64,000 nt of DNA. Source: Pseudomonas azotoformans. GTDB taxonomy: Bacteria; Pseudomonadota; Gammaproteobacteria; Pseudomonadales; Pseudomonadaceae. A model generated the notes under the pieces. That model did not search any database. It saw nothing but the letters and a program-made list of their open reading frames with translations, and was not told the DNA's origin. The stretch lies in contig NZ_CP014546.1 in the NCBI RefSeq assembly GCF_001579805.1, positions 3,720,001 to 3,784,000 on the forward strand, in the 5' to 3' direction. A program made the translations under genes and the position numbers. Of the stretch, positions 8,828 to 17,793 are shown piece after piece (position 1 is the stretch's first letter; the number at the start of each line of letters is the position of its first letter).

Positions 8828-9970
8828 CCGAACCTTCAACCACCACCACTACCGCCATCGCGTCCACCCCGGAAGGCAGCACGCCACCCGGCGCGGTGCC
8901 CACCGAGCTGCGCCCGTTGCGGGTGCGGATCATCTCGTCCCTGGGCTTTGCCGCGATTGCTATCGTCGGCGTGCTGATTGTGCTGTACGCCTGGCAATTG
9001 CCGCCGTTCAGCAGCGCGGTGGAAACCACCGAAAATGCGCTGGTGCGCGGGCAGGTCACGATCATCGGGCCGCAGCTCAGCGGCTATGTGTTCGAAGTGC
9101 CGGTGCAGGACTTCCAGCACGTGAAGGCCGGCGACCTGCTGGTGCGCCTCGACGACCGCATCTACAAGCAGCGCCTGGACCAGGCATTGGCGCAACTGGC
9201 GGTGCAGAAGGCGTCGTTGGCGAATGTGGTGCAACAGCGCAACAGCGCCGAAGCCACCATCAAGCTGCGCCAGGGCCGCCTTGGTGGACAGCCAGGCGCA
9301 GGCACGCAAGAGCACCGCCGATTTGCGCCGCAATGAAGAGTTGATCAGCGACGGCTCGGTGTCCAAGCGCGAGCTGGACGTGACCCGCGCGGCCAACGCG
9401 CAGACTGTTGCCGCGGTGGCGCAAGCCCAGGCCAGCCTGGAAATCGCCCGCCAAGACCAGCAGACGGTGATCGTCAACCGTGGCTCCCTGGAAGCGGCCG
9501 TGGCCAGTGCCGAGGCGGCGGTGGAGTTGGCGCGTATCGACCTGTCCAACACCCGCATCACGGCGCCACGCGATGGTCAGCTCGGGCAGATCGGCGTGCG
9601 GCTCGGGGCCTACGTCAACTCCGGCGCGCAGTTGATGGCGCTGGTGCCGCCGCAGTTGTGGGTGATCGCCAACATGAAGGAAACCCAGATGGACAACGTG
9701 CAGGTCGGCCAGCCGGTGACCTTCACGGTGGATGCACTGAACCACCGCAAATTCCATGGCACGGTGCAGCATATTTCCCCGGCCACCGGCTCGGAGTTCA
9801 GCCTGTTGCAGGCGGACAATGCCACCGGCAACTTCGTCAAGATCGCCCAGCGCGTGCCGGTGCGGATCATGGTGGACCCGGACCAGGCTGAGAGCGAGCG
9901 GTTGCGGCCTGGGTTGTCGGTGGTGGTCAGTATTGATACGGCGGGGCGATTAAAGAACAGCCCGCCCTGA
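8824..9970 (+). pseudogene. EmrA/HlyD-like membrane fusion protein, frameshifted
   Basis: Starts MTEPSTTTTTAIAS, with one membrane anchor around residues 38-62 (IISSLGFAAIAIVGVLIVLY), then the lipoyl-like GQVTIIGPQLSGYV and a coiled coil. The frame breaks after IKLRQ. The rest of the adaptor (ALVDSQAQARKSTADLRRNE to the C-terminal beta-barrel with RLGAYVNSGAQLMAL) continues in the next frame. Removing one G from the GGG at 9273-9275 restores a single 381-residue reading frame of normal length. It is either a real +1 frameshift that would disable the pump or an assembly error. The 3' end overlaps the convergent epimerase gene by 21 bases. Confidence 0.85.
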
Positions 9971-10828
9971 GAGGGGCTGATAGTTGAGGGTAAAGGCCAG
10001 CTCTACTGACTGGCCTTGGTCCAACAGCTTCAGCCCAGGCCGCCCTGGCAGATGATGAGCATTCACCGGATGACTCACCGGCTCGATGCAAAAGAACCCC
10101 AGCCCCGACGGGCAGTACAGCAGGAAGTAATCACTCCCCGTGGCCTGGCATTCCAGCGTGTAGCCCAGCTCTGGCTGCTCGATCAGGCAATGGCCGTCCC
10201 AGTCGCAAAAACCGTTGTCGACCAGGCCTTCAGGCAGGCTTTTCAACGGCTGGAAATCCCAAGCGGTGGGCACCGGCGCCAGCTCCGTTGGCAGCTTGGA
10301 GGCGTCGCTCATCCATACCTGCGACGCCTTGGCCTGCAACCGTGTACCCGCTGTGCGCGGCAGATAGGGATGCAATCCCAGCCCGTGCCACGCGGGTCTG
10401 GCCGCCAGGTGGGTCACCCGCAACGTGATGCTCAGCTCACCGTTTTCCAGGCGAAACCGCTGCTCGGCGCGATAGGCGAAGGGTGTGTCGCACGCCATTT
10501 CAAGGACCACTTCATCCGTCGCTTGGCTGACCACCTGCCACGCCTGTTGCCAGGCCGAGCCGTGAATCGGCAGCGGGTCGGTCAAGCTATTGGGCGCCAG
10601 CGCCAGCCAACCGTCGGGGTTGTCGAAACCCCCTTCGGCAATCCGGTTGGACCAGGGCGCCAAGGGATAGCAGCCCAGCTTGCCTGGCAACCCGGTGCTG
10701 ATCGCGTGGGCATCGCTGGGCCGCAACAACGGCTGGCCGGTTGCGCGCACCGTCCAGTTGACAATGCTGCCTCCCGTGGCTGGCGCGAGGGTGAGTTGGG
10801 TCAGGTTGTCTTGCAGTTCAATCAGCAT
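9950..10828 (-). CDS. Aldose 1-epimerase (mutarotase) family protein
   Basis: 292 residues of the galactose mutarotase-like beta-sandwich family. Visible features are the N-terminal GGSIVNW, PLAPWSNRIA near residue 65, IHGSAWQQAW with a likely catalytic His, and LGLHPYLP with the second His. Its ATG overlaps the stop of the TRAP large permease (TGATG-type junction), so it is the last gene of the uronate operon. Interconversion of anomers of the imported hexuronate, to supply the form used by Udh, is the likely job (inference). The open frame extends upstream, but the start at MLIELQDN fits the family and junction. Confidence 0.82.
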   Translation of the reverse strand: MLIELQDNLTQLTLAPATGGSIVNWTVRATGQPLLRPSDAHAISTGLPGKLGCYPLAPWSNRIAEGGFDNPDGWLALAPNSLTDPLPIHGSAWQQAWQVVSQATDEVVLEMACDTPFAYRAEQRFRLENGELSITLRVTHLAARPAWHGLGLHPYLPRTAGTRLQAKASQVWMSDASKLPTELAPVPTAWDFQPLKSLPEGLVDNGFCDWDGHCLIEQPELGYTLECQATGSDYFLLYCPSGLGFFCIEPVSHPVNAHHLPGRPGLKLLDQGQSVELAFTLNYQPLSGRAVL

Positions 10829-12108
10829 CAGAGCACCACGCTTGGCAGCCACAACGACAGCGCCGGAATGTAGGTCACGGCCATCAGTACCAGGAACAGC
10901 ACGCCATAGAACGGCAGCAGCGCCTTTACGGTTTTCTCGATGCTGACCTTGCCCACCGCCGCCCCCACGAACAGCACCGCACCCACGGGCGGCGTGATCA
11001 GGCCGATCCCGAGGTTGACCAGCATGATCATGCCGAAGTGCACCGGGTCGACGCCGATACCCAGTACCACCGGCAGCAGGATCGGCGTGAGGATCAAGAT
11101 CAGCGGCGCCATGTCCATCACCGTGCCGAGCAACAGCAGCATGGCGTTGATGCACATCAGGATCACATAGCGGTTGTCCGACAGGGTCAGGAACATCGTG
11201 GTGATCTTCGCCGGGATCTGCATCAGGGTCATGATGTAGCCGAAGCTGGCGGCGAAGGCGATCAGGATCATCACGATGGAAATGGTGCGCACCGTGCGAT
11301 GCATCAGCTTGGGCAGCTCGCTCCATTTGTAGTCGCGGTAGATGAACATGGTCACGAAGAACGCCCACAACACGGCAATCGCGGCGGATTCGGTGGCGGT
11401 AAAAATCCCCGAGAGGATGCCGCCCAGGATGATCACCATGGCCATCAGGCCCCAGAGCGCATCGGCGCAGATTTTCAGCGCCTGCTTGAGTGGGATGACT
11501 TCACCCTTGGGGTAATTGCGCTTTTTCGCGAAGATCAGGCACAACACCATCAGGCACGCGCTCATCAACAAGCCCGGTACCACGCCGGCCATGAACAGCG
11601 AGGCAATCGACACCGTACCACCGGCCGCCAGGGAGTAGAGCACCGAGTTATGGCTGGGCGGGGTCAGCAGTGCCTGCACCGAACCACTGACGGTCACCGC
11701 CGTGGCGAACTCACGCGGGTAGCCACGGCGTTCCATTTCCGGGATGAGCACCGAGCCGACCGAGGCCGTGTCCGCCACCGACGAACCGGAGATTGCGCCG
11801 AAAAACGTCGAGGCCATGATATTCACCAACGACAGGCCGCCGCGCACGAAACCCACCAGCACCCCGGCAAACGCCACCAGCCGCCGTGACATGCCGCCTT
11901 CGGCCATGATCGCTCCGGCCAGCACAAAGAACGGAATAGCCATCAGCGAAAACTTGTTCACCCCACCGGCCACCTGGATCATCAGGGCCTGGAACGGGAT
12001 GTCGATCCACCACGCGCCGATCAGTGCCGACAACCCCAGGGCGTACGCCACAGGCATGCCGATCAGGATCAAGGCGATAAAGCTGCCCAACAGAATCAAT
12101 GCGTCCAT
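10828..12108 (-). CDS. TRAP transporter large permease (DctM family)
   Basis: 426 residues with about 12 hydrophobic helices, starting MDALILLGSFIALILIGMPV, the usual DctM N-terminus. SGSSVADTASVGSVLIPEM and NLGIGLITPPVGAVLFVGAA are the conserved substrate/sodium motifs of DctM proteins. It carries solute and sodium across the inner membrane together with DctQ and the binding protein. The start lies two bases after the DctQ stop and its own stop overlaps the epimerase start, so it is tightly coupled. Hexuronate as the substrate is inferred from Udh next door. Confidence 0.92.
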   Translation of the reverse strand: MDALILLGSFIALILIGMPVAYALGLSALIGAWWIDIPFQALMIQVAGGVNKFSLMAIPFFVLAGAIMAEGGMSRRLVAFAGVLVGFVRGGLSLVNIMASTFFGAISGSSVADTASVGSVLIPEMERRGYPREFATAVTVSGSVQALLTPPSHNSVLYSLAAGGTVSIASLFMAGVVPGLLMSACLMVLCLIFAKKRNYPKGEVIPLKQALKICADALWGLMAMVIILGGILSGIFTATESAAIAVLWAFFVTMFIYRDYKWSELPKLMHRTVRTISIVMILIAFAASFGYIMTLMQIPAKITTMFLTLSDNRYVILMCINAMLLLLGTVMDMAPLILILTPILLPVVLGIGVDPVHFGMIMLVNLGIGLITPPVGAVLFVGAAVGKVSIEKTVKALLPFYGVLFLVLMAVTYIPALSLWLPSVVL

Positions 12109-12109
12109 A

Positions 12110-12637
12110 TCAGGCAGCCCCTTCGCTTTCTTCAACCAGGTCGAAGCGCACGACCCGACGGTTGCTCTGGTCACCGAGCAAGAGTTTTTCCAGCACAAAA
12201 ATCAGGGTCAGCAGCCCGCCAATCGGGATCGGCATATAAGTGATACCGACGCGCAGGGTGGGGATGGCACTCATGAACTGGTTCCAGGTGGACAGGCACA
12301 GCTTGGTGCCCCAGATCGTCATGAACAGGCAGATGGTGCCCATCAGCAACTGCGAGACGACACCGATGATCTGGCGTTGGCGGGGCGGCAGGCGGTCGGT
12401 GACCATGGCCACCGACATATGCGCGCCAGCGCGGTAACTGGCGGCCGCGCCGATAAAGGTGAACACCAGCATCAGCAGAATGGCGGTGGGCTCCGGCCAA
12501 CTCGAACCGGTGCCGAGGACATAGCGGGCGAAGATGCCCCAGGGGATGATCAGCGCGACCCCCAGTACCGAGAGGCCGGCGACCCAGATGCAGGTCATGT
12601 AGATACGGTCGTTGATGCGCAGCATTAAATTCTTCAT
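12110..12637 (-). CDS. TRAP transporter small permease (DctQ family)
   Basis: About 175 residues with four hydrophobic segments; WPEPTAILLMLVFTFIGAA and the following YRAGAHMSVAM are the DctQ signature region. It forms the membrane complex with DctM. I chose the ATG preceded by GGTGA; an in-frame GTG nine bases upstream would add three residues. The charged C-terminal tail (EESEGAA) is cytoplasmic. It sits 64 bases downstream of the binding-protein gene. Confidence 0.88.
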   Translation of the reverse strand: MKNLMLRINDRIYMTCIWVAGLSVLGVALIIPWGIFARYVLGTGSSWPEPTAILLMLVFTFIGAAASYRAGAHMSVAMVTDRLPPRQRQIIGVVSQLLMGTICLFMTIWGTKLCLSTWNQFMSAIPTLRVGITYMPIPIGGLLTLIFVLEKLLLGDQSNRRVVRFDLVEESEGAA

Positions 12638-12701
12638 GGCGTTCACCGTAACCGGGCGCGTCGATGCCGACCGCGCCGGGCCTTGCTAGGGAAGGAGGGC
12701 G

Positions 12702-13664
12702 TTACTGAACGGCGTCGATACGCTGGATGATGTCGGCGTAGGCCGCACCGTACTTGGCGCGAACCGGCGCGGTGGCGTCATAGAAGGGTTTTTTGTCGAC
12801 AGTGATGAACTCGACACCGGCGGCCTTGAGCTTGGTTTCACTGCTGGCGGACTTGGCGTCCCACAACACGCGCTCGTCAGCCTGGGCGGCCTTGGCGGCT
12901 TTTTTCACCATGTCTTGTTGCGCGGGGGTGAGTTTGTTCCAGGTGATTTTCGACATCACGATGGGCTCGGGCAAAATCAGGTGTTCGGTGAGGGTGTAGT
13001 ACTTGGCGTTCTGGAAATGGTTGTGTTCCAACAGGGTCGGCGGGTTGTTTTCCGCGCCGTCGATGACGCCGGTCTGCAGGGCACTGAAGATCTCGCCGGT
13101 GTCCATGGCGATGCCGTTGGCCCCCATTTCATTGAAGGCTTCGATGAACAAGGGGTTGCCTTGTACGCGGATTTTCATGCCCTTGAGGTCTTCGATCTTG
13201 CGCACCGGCTTCTTGGTGTAGAGGTTGCGCGTGCCGCCATCCATCCAGGCCAGGGCGACCAGGCCGAATTCGGAATTGGTGATCTTGGCGAGGATCTCGT
13301 CGCCGATCTCGCCGTCAATGACTTTGCGCATATGCGCCTGGTCGCGGAACACGAACGGCAGGTTGAACACGTTCACGTCCGGCACCACCGGGCCGACGAT
13401 CCCCAGGCTGACACGGGTCATCTGGATGGCACCGACTTGCGCCTGTTCGACCACTTCTTTCTCTGAGCCGAGGACACCGCCGGGGAAGTACTTGAAGGTC
13501 AGCTCGCCGTTGCTTTCTTTGGTCAGGGCCTTGCCCATGTTCTCTTCGGCCACAACGGTGGGGTAGCCGGCGGGGTGGATGTCGGCGAATTTGATTTCCA
13601 GCGCGTGGGCGGCGCTGCTGAGGGTGACGAATGCAGCGGCGAGCAAGGTGCGTTTGAAGTCCAT
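12702..13664 (-). CDS. TRAP transporter solute-binding protein (DctP family)
   Basis: A 320-residue periplasmic receptor with a clear signal peptide (MDFKRTLLAAAFVTLSSAAHA, cleavage after AHA). DctP-family marks include FFPGG-like KYFPGGVLGSEKE, and MKIRVQGNPLF with the conserved Arg that binds the substrate carboxylate. AGGA precedes the ATG. The protein captures a sugar acid and hands it to DctQM. Hexuronate (galacturonate or glucuronate) is the best guess because of the adjacent uronate dehydrogenase and lactonase; the sequence alone does not show which. Confidence 0.92.
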   Translation of the reverse strand: MDFKRTLLAAAFVTLSSAAHALEIKFADIHPAGYPTVVAEENMGKALTKESNGELTFKYFPGGVLGSEKEVVEQAQVGAIQMTRVSLGIVGPVVPDVNVFNLPFVFRDQAHMRKVIDGEIGDEILAKITNSEFGLVALAWMDGGTRNLYTKKPVRKIEDLKGMKIRVQGNPLFIEAFNEMGANGIAMDTGEIFSALQTGVIDGAENNPPTLLEHNHFQNAKYYTLTEHLILPEPIVMSKITWNKLTPAQQDMVKKAAKAAQADERVLWDAKSASSETKLKAAGVEFITVDKKPFYDATAPVRAKYGAAYADIIQRIDAVQ

Positions 13665-13715
13665 GGGGTTTCATTCCTGTCTTGTTATTGTTGTATTCAA
13701 GGCACAGCGATGCAG

Positions 13716-14591
13716 CTAGAGGGTAAAGGTGGGCTCCGGCAATCCGACAACGCCGGGGTTGAGGGCGAACACGCCGCCGGACAGTGACTGTTGACTCTGG
13801 TCATCGCGGATTGAGGTGACGAACAGGGTGTCCAGGCGACTGCCGCCAAAGGCGCACATGGTGGGTTTTTTCACCGGTACCGTGAGGGAACGGTCGAGGC
13901 GACCGTCCGGGGTGAAGCGATGGATCAACCCGGCGTCGTTGGCACAGATCCAGTAGCAGCCATCGGCATCCACGGCGGCGCCGTCGGGGCGGCCGAGGTG
14001 CTTGTGCATGTCCACGAACACGCGGCGGTTGGACGGCGTGCCGGTGTCGATGTCGTAGTCGAAGGCCCAGATTTGCTGCACCAGCGGATGGGAATCGGAG
14101 GCATACATCGTGCGGCCATCGGGGCTGAACGCCAGGCCGTTCAAGGTGATGAAACCGTCCAGCTGAGCATGGGGCGGCGCACCGGATGCGTAGCGATACA
14201 GGGTGCCTTCTGCCGCGTTCAAGCCCATGTCCAGCACCATGCTGCCGGCCCAGAAACGGCCCTGGCGATCACAGCGGCCGTCGTTCAAGCGCATGTCCTG
14301 GCGGGGGTGCTCAACAGCCGCCAGCGGCGTGGTGTCCAGGCTGCCGTCGTTGTGCGGGGTAAGCTGGAAGAACCCGGTTTCCATGCCGGCGACCCAGTTG
14401 CCCGCCTCGGTGCGGGCGATGCAGGCAAGCATCTGCGGAGCGGTCCACGCAGCCACGTGGCCGCTGGCGGCGCTCCAGCGTTGCAGGCCGCCCTTGGGGA
14501 TATCCACCCAGTACAAGGCGTTTTCCTCGGGCACCCACACCGGGCATTCGCCTACGGCATTGCGGGCATCGACGATCAATTCAGCGGTCAT
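13716..14591 (-). CDS. SMP-30/gluconolactonase family sugar-acid lactonase
   Basis: A 291-residue six-bladed beta-propeller enzyme. GECPVW with the metal-binding Glu, LNDGRCDRQGRFWAGSM with the Asn/Asp ligands, and YASDSHPLVQQIWAFDYD are classic SMP-30 motifs. It starts two bases after the udh stop. Udh releases an aldaro-lactone from a hexuronate, so hydrolysis of glucaro- or galactaro-lactone to the aldarate is the natural role (pathway knowledge plus context). It has no signal peptide and acts in the cytoplasm. Confidence 0.88.
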   Translation of the reverse strand: MTAELIVDARNAVGECPVWVPEENALYWVDIPKGGLQRWSAASGHVAAWTAPQMLACIARTEAGNWVAGMETGFFQLTPHNDGSLDTTPLAAVEHPRQDMRLNDGRCDRQGRFWAGSMVLDMGLNAAEGTLYRYASGAPPHAQLDGFITLNGLAFSPDGRTMYASDSHPLVQQIWAFDYDIDTGTPSNRRVFVDMHKHLGRPDGAAVDADGCYWICANDAGLIHRFTPDGRLDRSLTVPVKKPTMCAFGGSRLDTLFVTSIRDDQSQQSLSGGVFALNPGVVGLPEPTFTL

Positions 14592-14593
14592 GG

Positions 14594-15418
14594 TCAGTCC
14601 CCGAAAGGGCCGGCAGCGCAGAATGCCCCGCCCTGATAGACCTTGGCCGGGTCATCGGCGGCCACGGGTGGCTGGGTTTCGACCTGGGCGCGGAACACTT
14701 CGGAGTTGTCCTTGGGCGCAAAGCCCAGGTGGGCGGCGTAGCGGTTGTCCCACCAGGTGTCGAGGTTATCCGACATGCCATAGACCACGGTGTGGCCGAC
14801 GTTGGGGGTGTACAGCGCGCGCTCGAGCAACTGAGTCAGGTCGTCGAAGCTCAGCCAGGTGTGCATCATGCGGCGGTTCTGCGGTTCCGGGAACGACGAG
14901 CCGATACGGATGCTGACGGTCTCGATGCCGTAGCGATCAAAGTAGAAACTGGCCATGTCTTCGCCGTAGGATTTGGACAGTCCGTAGTAGCTGTCCGGGC
15001 GGCGAGGGGAGTGGGCGTCGAGGGTTTCACCTTGCTTGTAGAAGCCGATCACGTGGTTGGAACTGGCGAAAATCACGCGCTTCACACCGTGGCGGCGCGC
15101 GGCTTCATAGATATGGAAAATGCCGCTGATGTTTGCGCCGAGCACTTCTTCGAACGAGCGCTCCACCGAGACGCCGCCGAAGTGCAGAATGGCGTCGACG
15201 CCTTCTACCAAGTGGTGCACGGCCTGTTTGTCGGCGAGGTCGCAGGGTTGCACTTCTTCGCACGGGTCGGCGGCCGGGGCCATATTGGCGATGTCCGACA
15301 GCCGCAGTACCTGGGCATAAGGGCGCAGGCGTTCGCGCAAGACTTTACCCAGGCCGCCAGCCGCGCCAGTGAGCAGCAGGCGATTGAATGGAACGGGCGT
15401 GGTTGTGGTGGTGGTCAT
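14594..15418 (-). CDS. udh: NAD+-dependent uronate dehydrogenase
   Basis: A 274-residue short-chain dehydrogenase-type enzyme. The Rossmann motif is GAAGGLG near residue 17, and the catalytic YYGLSKS Tyr/Lys pair lies near residues 142-147; FASSNHVIGFY and the C-terminal DTWWDNRYAAHLGF match the Udh proteins of pseudomonads as I know them. It oxidises glucuronate or galacturonate to the aldaro-lactone, the first step of the oxidative uronate pathway. It begins the run udh-lactonase-dctPQM-galM. An operator-like half palindrome lies 23 bases upstream. Confidence 0.9.
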   Translation of the reverse strand: MTTTTTTPVPFNRLLLTGAAGGLGKVLRERLRPYAQVLRLSDIANMAPAADPCEEVQPCDLADKQAVHHLVEGVDAILHFGGVSVERSFEEVLGANISGIFHIYEAARRHGVKRVIFASSNHVIGFYKQGETLDAHSPRRPDSYYGLSKSYGEDMASFYFDRYGIETVSIRIGSSFPEPQNRRMMHTWLSFDDLTQLLERALYTPNVGHTVVYGMSDNLDTWWDNRYAAHLGFAPKDNSEVFRAQVETQPPVAADDPAKVYQGGAFCAAGPFGD

Positions 15419-15440
15419 GAGGGTTCCATTGTTGTTGTAG

Positions 15441-15453
15441 GTTGTCGTATGAC
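15441..15453 (-). promoter_or_regulatory. Candidate operator upstream of udh
   Basis: GTTGTCGTATGAC. Its first eight bases are identical to the perfect palindrome upstream of the porin gene (16836-16848); the right arm is degraded. The size and GTTGT...ACAAC form resemble GntR/FadR-type sites. The regulator is not in this window. Confidence 0.5.
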
Positions 15454-15529
15454 TTTGCCGAAGTATCGTTAGGGATTCCCTAGGTTGTCAACGTTCTTGC
15501 TGACGCCAAAATACAATTGTGGGAGCTGG

Positions 15530-16792
15530 TTACAACAGTGAGATTGGGTAACTGATGAATAAGCGATTTTCATCAAACTCGTTGTTGCTGAAATCCCGAC
15601 GCATGGTCGAATTGCGCCAGCGCACATTCAGATCCTTCAGCGCACCGCTCTGCACCGTGTAAGCCAGCTCCGACTCGCGGCCCCATTCCTTGCCATCGGT
15701 GATCGCCCCGGTGTGCACGTTACTGCCGCTGATATAGCGGTTCATCATGGTCAGCCCTGGAATGCCGAGCACCACAAAGTTGAAGTCATGGCGCACCTGC
15801 CAGGACTTTTCCTTGGCGTTATCGTAGCTGGCGTTGTAGCTGTCGTTGGCCAGGGTGCCGCCGCTGGTGCCGTTGACGCGCATCCACACGCTGTCGCCGG
15901 TGAGTTTCTGCAAACCCACATAGAAGGTGTTGCCGTTGTATTTGGCCGAGAGCAGGGCGAAGGCGGTCTTGTTGTCGAGGTCGCCGGCCAGGGCGCTGCC
16001 GTCTTCCTTACCGGTGAAGAAGCCGAGGTTGGCGCCCAGGGTCCAGTCGCCCACGGGCTGGCTGTGGGTCAGGTTGAAATATTGTTGCTGGTAGATGTCG
16101 GTGAGTTCGGCGTACCACACGCCGACTTGGGTACGTTTGTCGTTGAAGCTGTATTCGCCGCCGCCGAAGTTGAAGCGGTCGGAGGTGAAGGCGGCTTTGC
16201 CGTTCATGAACATGTCTTCCATGCTCGCGTCATTACGCGGGCTGTTACCGCGAAACTGCCCGCCGTAGAGCGTCAGGCCGGCGATTTCATTGGACGTGAC
16301 CTGGCCGCCACGGAACGTCTGGGGCAGCGAGCGGCCGTCGTCGGAGCGCAGGATCGGCAGCACCGGCATCCATTCACCGACCTTCAATTCAGTCTTGGAT
16401 AATTTGGTTTTCAGTGCCACGCCCAGGCGTCCGAAGTTGTCGGCGGGGCGGCCGTCGCTGTGGATCGGCAGCAACTGAGTACCGCCGGTGCCTTTGCCGC
16501 CATCCAACTTTTGCGAATACAGGCCCAGCACATCAATGCCGAAACCCACCGTGCCGGTGGTGTAGCCGGACTTGGCGTCGAGAATGAAGTTCTGCGTCCA
16601 CTCTTCGGCCTTGCCCTGGGGGTTGGTCGGGTTGGTGAAGTTGCGGTTGAAATAGGCGTTGCGCAGGTTGAGCGTGGCCTTGGCATCGTCGATGAAGCCT
16701 TCGGCCGAAGCGGCGAGTGGCAGGGTGAAGGCCAGGCTGCCGAGACCGATAAAACCCAGACGAACGGAGGAATTGCGGGCGAGTGAACTCAC
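15530..16792 (-). CDS. OprD-family outer-membrane porin
   Basis: 420 residues with a signal peptide ending LPLAASA and the start of a beta-barrel, EGFIDDAKATLNLRNAYFNR, which is the conserved N-terminus of OprD/Opd porins. The C-terminus ENRLFISYPISLL ends in the hydrophobic pattern recognised for barrel insertion. It lies upstream of udh on the same strand, with 111 bases and an operator-like site between. The sub-family takes up carboxylated sugars or aromatic acids, so entry of hexuronate or aldarate through the outer membrane is inferred from position. Confidence 0.88.
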   Translation of the reverse strand: MSSLARNSSVRLGFIGLGSLAFTLPLAASAEGFIDDAKATLNLRNAYFNRNFTNPTNPQGKAEEWTQNFILDAKSGYTTGTVGFGIDVLGLYSQKLDGGKGTGGTQLLPIHSDGRPADNFGRLGVALKTKLSKTELKVGEWMPVLPILRSDDGRSLPQTFRGGQVTSNEIAGLTLYGGQFRGNSPRNDASMEDMFMNGKAAFTSDRFNFGGGEYSFNDKRTQVGVWYAELTDIYQQQYFNLTHSQPVGDWTLGANLGFFTGKEDGSALAGDLDNKTAFALLSAKYNGNTFYVGLQKLTGDSVWMRVNGTSGGTLANDSYNASYDNAKEKSWQVRHDFNFVVLGIPGLTMMNRYISGSNVHTGAITDGKEWGRESELAYTVQSGALKDLNVRWRNSTMRRDFSNNEFDENRLFISYPISLL

Positions 16793-16835
16793 AGTGAAGC
16801 TCCCTTTCTTTTGTTGTTTTTATTATTTGTTATAC

Positions 16836-16848
16836 GTTGTCGTACAAC
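16836..16848 (-). promoter_or_regulatory. Candidate operator of the uronate regulon
   Basis: GTTGTCGTACAAC is a perfect inverted repeat (GTTGT, three-base centre, ACAAC) lying 43 bases before the porin start codon, in AT-rich DNA. A related copy lies before udh. It is probably bound by a GntR-type repressor encoded elsewhere. Confidence 0.6.
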
Positions 16849-16932
16849 ATTGAGTGGGATATTTGCGAGGTTTTCAAGAGCTGTCAAGCAGAAGTTATAC
16901 GATGACTTGCTCGGGCGGAGGCGGGAAGTTAC

Positions 16933-17790
16933 TCAGGCCGCCATCACCATGGGAGGCAAGGTGCCAAGAAGGGAAACGGCGGCCACCGCTGCAACACCCA
17001 GCAGCCACTCCAGCATCACACTGGATTTCAAACTGCCCAGGCGTTGTTCGCAGTGCTCGATGCGCAGGCGGTTCAGCAGCGCCAACGCCAGCATGCCCAG
17101 CACCAGAAATACTTTAACCAACAGAATCAGCGCGAACCCGTTGAACAGCGGCGTGGGCCATAGTTGCCCGGTCAGTACACGCACATTGATCAAACCAGTC
17201 ACCAGCAAACCGGCGACCAGGCCATACCCCACACCGCTGAACCGCCGCAGGATCGGCTCCAGCGCCAGGGCTGGCGATTGCCTGAGGATCAACACCAGCA
17301 ACAGCAAGCCGCCGAGCCAGGCACCGACGCACACCAGGTGCACCACTTGATTGAGGATCAGCAATTGGCCGCTGAGCCCATTGAGCATGGCGCCATGCCC
17401 GACCGGCGCCAAGGTTGCCAGCAGCAGCGCGATGACCGGCAAGCGTAATGCCCGCCAGGGTTTGGCCAGCACGATTACCAGCAAGAGGTTCAGCAACAGG
17501 TGCCACACCCACACCTGGCCAAAGAAGGTCTTGCCCAACACCAACTGCACGGTGGCCGGTTGCAGCGCCGCGTCCCAACTGCCCGCCATGCTGGCGGTAA
17601 TCAGCAGCAGCCAGGCCACGCCAGAGAACAAGCCCAGCCAGGCCAGCCCACGGGTGATGCGCTCAAGTTGCCGGTCCAGCGCCGGTTGCGCTTGCGCGCC
17701 CAACAGCCAGGGCCTGAATGCACAGGCCCCGAACATCAGCAGCACGACGATGAAATGCAGGAAGCGGCACAGCACCAGCAGCGTTGCCAT
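16933..17790 (-). CDS. copD: CopD family copper resistance membrane protein
   Basis: A 285-residue protein with about eight hydrophobic helices. The N-terminal MATLLVLCRFLHFIVVLLMFGA and later ILNQVVHLVCVGAWLGGLLLLV carry the His residues typical of CopD/PcoD. It follows copC by three bases, the usual periplasmic-carrier plus membrane-protein pair for copper import or tolerance. The gene lies alone with copC, without copA or copB, so a copper-acquisition role is as likely as resistance. Confidence 0.88.
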   Translation of the reverse strand: MATLLVLCRFLHFIVVLLMFGACAFRPWLLGAQAQPALDRQLERITRGLAWLGLFSGVAWLLLITASMAGSWDAALQPATVQLVLGKTFFGQVWVWHLLLNLLLVIVLAKPWRALRLPVIALLLATLAPVGHGAMLNGLSGQLLILNQVVHLVCVGAWLGGLLLLVLILRQSPALALEPILRRFSGVGYGLVAGLLVTGLINVRVLTGQLWPTPLFNGFALILLVKVFLVLGMLALALLNRLRIEHCEQRLGSLKSSVMLEWLLGVAAVAAVSLLGTLPPMVMAA

Positions 17791-17793
17791 GGG

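Noticed and set aside
15518..15540. REP sequence after the porin gene
   Set aside because: Only a short TGTGGGAGCTGG head is present with no partner or stem; at most a degraded remnant.
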